From contig OY282370.1 of the NCBI GenBank assembly GCA_958295745.1, positions 558,001 through 622,000 of the forward strand: 64,000 nt of DNA, in the 5' to 3' direction. Made by a program: the position numbers and the translations under genes. The notes below the pieces were generated by a model. The model was not told the DNA's origin. It saw nothing but the letters and a program-made list of their open reading frames with translations, and made no database searches. The DNA comes from an uncultured Acidimicrobiia bacterium. GTDB lineage: Bacteria; Actinomycetota; Acidimicrobiia; Spongiisociales; Spongiisociaceae. How positions within the stretch are numbered: position 1 is the stretch's first letter; every line of letters begins with the position of its first letter. Positions 60,250 to 64,000 of this stretch are shown one piece after another.

Positions 60250-61203
60250 ATGATCGTTACTGTCCTGCTCGCCCTCTCCGGCTCTTTGCTGTGCGGGCTC
60301 GTCCACCACGTGGGAACCGAGATCGGTCGGAAGAGCCGCCTGATGACGGTGGTGCTTTGGGTCCACCTGTTCGCCGTAGGTTCGATCATCGGGTTGGCGG
60401 TGCTGGTGGGGGGCGAGCCCACCATGTCCGACCTGTTGCTGGGCGCCGCCTCGGGGCTGGGTGGAAGCATGGGGGTCATACAGCTCTATCGCGGTTACAC
60501 CACCAAGGGGGCCGCGATCGTCGGGCCGGTAGCCGTGGTAACGGGCGCGGTGATCCCGGTGATCGCGTCCGCGATATTCGAAGGCCCGCCCTCGGCGGTC
60601 GTCAGGTACGGCATATTGGTGGGTGTTGCCGCCGTCTGGATGATCAGCCTCCCCGGACAGATCGATCTCAGCCGCATCCGGCGCCGGCGCGGCGAAGACC
60701 GGGCGAACCCTTCCAACATATGGGACTGGGTTGCCGTTCGGCACGGTCTGGCGGCCGGGGCGCTGTTCGCGATGCAGATCACCCTGCTGGGCATGACCAG
60801 CGACGACTCGGGGGTCTGGCCGGTGGCGCCGGGGCGGGTGGTAGCCGCCGCCACGGTGGCCTTCGTGATTCTCTTCGGCCACCCCCGGCCTGCGTGGAGA
60901 TGGTGGACTGTGCGGCGGGCCGGCATGGTCCTGAAGGTGGTTCTCCTCGGCCTCCACACCACCAAATGGATGAAGAGCATCGTAGTGGGAACAGCTCTGA
61001 TGGGGTTGGCCTGGTCGGCGGGAGTAGGGTTCTTCACGCTGGCGGCTCAACGGAGCCTCGCCGTCACCGGACTGTTCTACCAGATGGCATACGGGTTCAC
61101 CCTGCTGTTCCAGGTCCTCTTCGCCGGCGAACGCACCTCCCGCATCCAGGTGGCCGGGTTCGGGCTGGCGGCCGCGTCCCTGACCATGATCATCTTCGGC
61201 TGA
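60250..61203 (+). CDS. DMT/EamA-like permease (tandem copy 2)
   Basis: 317 residues from ATG 60250. It aligns along the whole length with the 59147 gene, with long identical DNA blocks around LVGGEPTMSDLLLGAASGLG. Divergence is greatest in the loop near residues 140-155, where copy 1 has SEWPRALVRCVRRGDQAYC and copy 2 has SRIRRRRGEDRANPS. The two arose by tandem duplication, and the loop is the likely place for functional difference. Confidence 0.82.
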   Translation: MIVTVLLALSGSLLCGLVHHVGTEIGRKSRLMTVVLWVHLFAVGSIIGLAVLVGGEPTMSDLLLGAASGLGGSMGVIQLYRGYTTKGAAIVGPVAVVTGAVIPVIASAIFEGPPSAVVRYGILVGVAAVWMISLPGQIDLSRIRRRRGEDRANPSNIWDWVAVRHGLAAGALFAMQITLLGMTSDDSGVWPVAPGRVVAAATVAFVILFGHPRPAWRWWTVRRAGMVLKVVLLGLHTTKWMKSIVVGTALMGLAWSAGVGFFTLAAQRSLAVTGLFYQMAYGFTLLFQVLFAGERTSRIQVAGFGLAAASLTMIIFG

Positions 61204-61239
61204 CGGACTCGGCGGCTTTCCCCCGGAATACGGCGCTGC

Positions 61240-62529
61240 TCAGGTCCGGGACAGATCGATGAAGGGGAGGCCGGTAACTACCGCGGGGGCTTCTATGGAC
61301 TCCCCGGCGCCCGGAATATCCCAGACCACCCCCACCTCCGTCCCGGGCTCACCCAAGCGCCGCAGGAGATGGCCGAAACCGATCAGCTTCTCCACTGTCG
61401 GCCCCCAGGTGACGCTGGACGCCCGCCCTACGGGGTGTCCGCCCTCGTGCACGGGTTTGGCTATCCATTCGACCCGCGGCGATACGTTGGGCGGCACACC
61501 CTTCTCCAGATGCGCCTCGACGACCGCCCGCCAGTCGATGTCGAGCCCTGCCAGCGTGCGCAACGGGCCGCCGGCTTCCTGCTCCGCAACCAGGGCCTCG
61601 CGGCCGATGAAGCCCTCCTTGGAGAGATCGACGAACCGGCCCATCCCCAACTCGAACGGCGACGACCGATATTCGGGGTCGGAAGCCGAGACGGTGTGCG
61701 AACCGGTTACGTCGGGGCCTGCGTTGGCGTAATCGGGGCCGGGTATGAGCAGACCGGCCTCGACCCTCGCCACGTCGATGGCCCACTCCCCGCACGGGCG
61801 GATGCCGAACGGCTCTCCCGCCGCCGCCACCGCATCCCAAACTCGATCCCCCGCGCCTGCCGGCGTCAATATCTCGTAACCGTGCTCACCCGTGAAACCC
61901 TGGCGGGCCGCGTCCACCTCCACCCCTCCGATCTCGAAGCGGCCCAGCCGGGAAAACCCGAGTTCTAATCCGTCCACACCGGTTGCGGCCTCCATCACTG
62001 CACGAGACCTCGGCCCCTGGACGGCGAGTATCCCCAGCTCGTCGGTCCGTTCCTCGACCCTCACGTCACAGCCCTCCGCGTTCTGGAGAAACCACTCGCC
62101 GGAGGGGTCCCCTGTGAAGAGATAGGAATCCTCGCCGGTGCGGAACACCAACCCGTCCGAGACCACCTTCCCGTCGTGGCTGCACCACGGGGTGTAGAAG
62201 ATGCCGCCCGGGGCCAGGTCGTCGATTCGCCTGGGGATCAACCGGTCTACCAACCGCCCGGCGTCCGGCCCTTCTACCAGTATCTTGCACAACGGCGACA
62301 TGTCCCCCATCGCGACGTTGGTCCGGATGGCGCCCAGCTCGGCGTGGAAATCGTCGTAGACATCCACCACATGACACAGGTCCCAGTTGAAATACCACGG
62401 CGTCTCGCTGCGGGCGGCCGTCCGCTCGTGGAAGGGCGTACCGATCGCCCCGTCCGGCCGGAACCTGCTCGCCCGGGCCGGTTCCCACTCCGGAGGCCCG
62501 GACCGCCCTCTCGTTCCCTGCCCGCCCAT
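61240..62529 (-). CDS. GcvT/DmdA-like aminomethyltransferase-family protein
   Basis: 429 residues from ATG 62529 with GGAAGGAG upstream; the frame extends to 62994 over a proline/arginine-rich shadow. YFNWDLCHVVDVYDDFHAEL, VAMGDMSPLCKILVEGPDA and RQGFTGEHGYEIL match the T-protein/DMSP demethylase/dimethylglycine-type folate-binding fold. It should transfer a one-carbon unit from a methylated substrate to tetrahydrofolate. No other glycine cleavage genes are adjacent, so a stand-alone demethylase is likely. It is divergent from a Mo-hydroxylase operon. Confidence 0.8.
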   Translation of the reverse strand: MGGQGTRGRSGPPEWEPARASRFRPDGAIGTPFHERTAARSETPWYFNWDLCHVVDVYDDFHAELGAIRTNVAMGDMSPLCKILVEGPDAGRLVDRLIPRRIDDLAPGGIFYTPWCSHDGKVVSDGLVFRTGEDSYLFTGDPSGEWFLQNAEGCDVRVEERTDELGILAVQGPRSRAVMEAATGVDGLELGFSRLGRFEIGGVEVDAARQGFTGEHGYEILTPAGAGDRVWDAVAAAGEPFGIRPCGEWAIDVARVEAGLLIPGPDYANAGPDVTGSHTVSASDPEYRSSPFELGMGRFVDLSKEGFIGREALVAEQEAGGPLRTLAGLDIDWRAVVEAHLEKGVPPNVSPRVEWIAKPVHEGGHPVGRASSVTWGPTVEKLIGFGHLLRRLGEPGTEVGVVWDIPGAGESIEAPAVVTGLPFIDLSRT

Positions 62530-62627
62530 GCTCGAGTGCTCCTTCCCTCGACCCTCGACGTCTGAAACCGCGGCCCGCCCGCGGATTTGATGACACCAAA
62601 CATGCATAATAGACTTCGACCGCCCCA

Positions 62628-62655
62628 TGAAGCCCCCACGGTGAAGCCCCCACGG
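62628..62655 (+). repeat. 14-bp tandem duplication at the start of the FAD-subunit gene
   Basis: TGAAGCCCCCACGG occurs twice in direct succession (62628-62641, 62642-62655). The upstream copy leaves ATGAAGCCCCCACGGTGA, a five-codon reading frame whose TGA overlaps the GTG used as the present start. Without the duplication ATG 62627 would lead straight into the gene. Confidence 0.92.
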
Positions 62656-63498
62656 TTCAGATACGCTCGACCGGAAACCCTCGACGAAGCCCTGCACCTC
62701 TTGGCCGAACACGGAGACGAGGCCCGGGTGCTGGCGGGCGGCCAGAGCCTGATCCCGCTCCTCAACTTCCGTCTGGCCCGACCGGAGGTATTGATCGACA
62801 TCACGATGGTGGAGGAGCTGCGGCTCATGGCGGTCGAGAACGGAACCCTGCGGATCGGCGCCGCGGTCACCCAGCGCACGGTGGAGCGTTCGGAGGAAGC
62901 CGCCCGGGCCTGCCCGTTGCTCACCAAAGCCCTCCCCTTCGTGGGTCACCTCCAGAACCGGACGCGGGGTACGGTGGCCGGAAGCATCGCCCACGCCGAC
63001 CCGGCGGCGGAGCTGCCCGCTGTGGCGGCGGCTCTCGACGCGGTCATGGTGGTGCGGTCCTCCTCCGTCGAGCGTACCGTCCCGGCCGGCGAGTTCTTCT
63101 TCGGGCCGTTCACCACCGCCCTGGAACCAGACGAGATCCTGGTCGAGGTGCGTTTCCCCTCTTCGGGGGGTGCAAGGTCATCGGTGGTCGAGATATCCCC
63201 CCGCTCGGGCGACTTCGCCATAGCCGGCGCGGCGGGCCTGCTCCTCGCTTCCCCGGGCGGCCGGACGGCGGAGTGCGCCTTGGCGCTGTTCGGCGTGGGG
63301 GGCGCCCCCCAGCGGCTGACCGAGGTGGAGGACCACCTGAAAGGCCGCCGGGTCACAAGCGGCCTGCTCGACGAGGCCGAGGAAATGACCGCCCGCACCG
63401 CCCTGGCCGACAGCGAGGACATCCACGCCGACGCCGCCTACCGAGCCCGGGTGGCCGGGGTGCTGGTGCGGCGCGCCGTGGAGGAGATGGCGGCGTGA
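62641..63498 (+). CDS. FAD-binding subunit of a second molybdenum hydroxylase (CoxM-type)
   Basis: 285 residues from GTG 62641: MKPPRFRYARPETLDEALHL. FAD motifs are VLAGGQSLIPLLNFR and RTRGTVAGSIAHADPAAELP. It is the homologue of 23811-24689. Its stop overlaps the next gene's GTG (GTGA). This operon has the order FAD subunit, 2Fe-2S subunit, with the large subunit presumably just beyond the window, whereas the first operon has the order large, FAD, 2Fe-2S. Confidence 0.92.
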   Translation: MKPPRFRYARPETLDEALHLLAEHGDEARVLAGGQSLIPLLNFRLARPEVLIDITMVEELRLMAVENGTLRIGAAVTQRTVERSEEAARACPLLTKALPFVGHLQNRTRGTVAGSIAHADPAAELPAVAAALDAVMVVRSSSVERTVPAGEFFFGPFTTALEPDEILVEVRFPSSGGARSSVVEISPRSGDFAIAGAAGLLLASPGGRTAECALALFGVGGAPQRLTEVEDHLKGRRVTSGLLDEAEEMTARTALADSEDIHADAAYRARVAGVLVRRAVEEMAA

Positions 63499-64000
63499 GG
63501 CCGGTGCCGCGCCCCGCCGACCGGATCACGGTGTCGATGAGCGTGAACGGAGGCCCGGTGGAGCGCACAGTGGACTCCCGCAGGCTGCTGGCCGATTTCC
63601 TGCGCGAAGACCTCGGCCTTACCGGCACCCACCTGGGCTGCGAGCACGGCGTGTGCGGCGCCTGCACTCTGCTGGTGGACGGCCGGCCCGTCCGTTCCTG
63701 CATCATGCTGGCCGTCCAGGCCGACGGGTGCGAGGTGACCACGGTGGAGGGGATAACCCCCCGAGAAGGCCTCAACCCCATACAGCAGGCCTTCAAGGAC
63801 CATCACGGCCTGCAGTGCGGGTTCTGCACGCCCGGCTTTCTGATGACCCTGACGGGCGCCGAGCCGTCCGAATACCCCGACGACGAGAGCATCCGGGAGC
63901 TGCTGGCCGGCAACCTGTGCCGCTGCACCGGCTACGAGGGAATCGTCGAGGCGGTCAGGGCGGCTTGGGGCCGCGATGAGCGGGAGGGGCGGCGCCCTTG
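63495..64000 (+). CDS. 2Fe-2S subunit of a second molybdenum hydroxylase, runs off right edge
   Basis: 168 codons from GTG 63495 with no stop before the edge. GCEHGVCGACTLLVDG and SCIML give the first cluster; QCGFCTPGFLMTL and GNLCRCTGYEG give the second. It is essentially complete. A large subunit gene is expected immediately to the right. Confidence 0.9.
   Translation, partial: MRPVPRPADRITVSMSVNGGPVERTVDSRRLLADFLREDLGLTGTHLGCEHGVCGACTLLVDGRPVRSCIMLAVQADGCEVTTVEGITPREGLNPIQQAFKDHHGLQCGFCTPGFLMTLTGAEPSEYPDDESIRELLAGNLCRCTGYEGIVEAVRAAWGRDEREGRRP

Overview
The window looks like a high-GC actinobacterial chromosome segment. GC-rich codon use, an initiator tRNA with a CCCGCTACCA 3' end, a mycobacterial-style RecC N-terminus and secreted BMP-family lipoproteins all fit. 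An uncultured Acidimicrobiia-like lineage is my guess; nothing seen proves the class. There are no rRNA genes, no CRISPR array and no recognisable transposase. The only gene-free stretch over 300 bases is 377-695.

Region 1 (1-13.3 kb) is a defence island between a recC gene that runs off the left edge and an initiator tRNA (13261-13338). It holds an adenine methyltransferase interrupted at a run of eleven Cs, followed by a PLD-nuclease/SNF2-helicase. Next come an AbiU2-like HEPN protein, a nucleotidyltransferase-HEPN fusion (MNT-HEPN), a free nucleotidyltransferase, and an overlapping two-gene unit (soluble protein plus four-helix membrane protein). Two decayed fragments of the MNT-HEPN gene, one of its 3' end and one of its 5' leader, lie beside the AT-rich cargo genes. 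This suggests repeated gene replacement at paralogous sites. A cupin and an alpha/beta hydrolase sit inside the island.

Region 2 (13.4-35.2 kb) is catabolic and mostly on the minus strand. It starts with a Rieske electron-transfer operon (ferredoxin, oxygenase, ferredoxin reductase) and a further Rieske oxygenase on the plus strand. A long operon follows: Mo-hydroxylase large, FAD and 2Fe-2S subunits, Rieske oxygenase, then a complete BMP-type ABC importer. A second BMP-type importer has two tandem binding-protein genes. A CrtI/PYROXD2-like flavoprotein closes the region.

Region 3 (35.2-38.4 kb) is a short accessory patch. It has a DUF4143 ATPase behind four 23-bp direct repeats, a secreted anchored protein with 45-bp repeats, and a zinc-ribbon/HEPN protein next to a perfect inverted repeat.

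Region 4 (38.4-64 kb) returns to catabolism: SDR-Rieske-SDR operon, two ATZ/TRZ-type amidohydrolases, alpha/beta hydrolase, serine hydrolase, sarcosine-oxidase-like flavoenzyme, tautomerase-Rieske pair, isocitrate lyase with a LysR gene, a third BMP-type importer, two tandem DMT permeases, a GcvT-like protein, and the start of a second Mo-hydroxylase operon cut by the right edge. A two-gene AAA ATPase/TOPRIM-like unit (46118-47991) is embedded here.

Working model (inference): the three BMP importers bring in nucleoside- or purine-like compounds. Five Rieske oxygenases, possibly sharing one ferredoxin/reductase pair, demethylate or hydroxylate them. Mo-hydroxylases and amidohydrolases oxidise and deaminate the rings, and the sarcosine-oxidase-like and GcvT-like proteins handle the N-methyl or C1 products. 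No substrate can be assigned from sequence alone.
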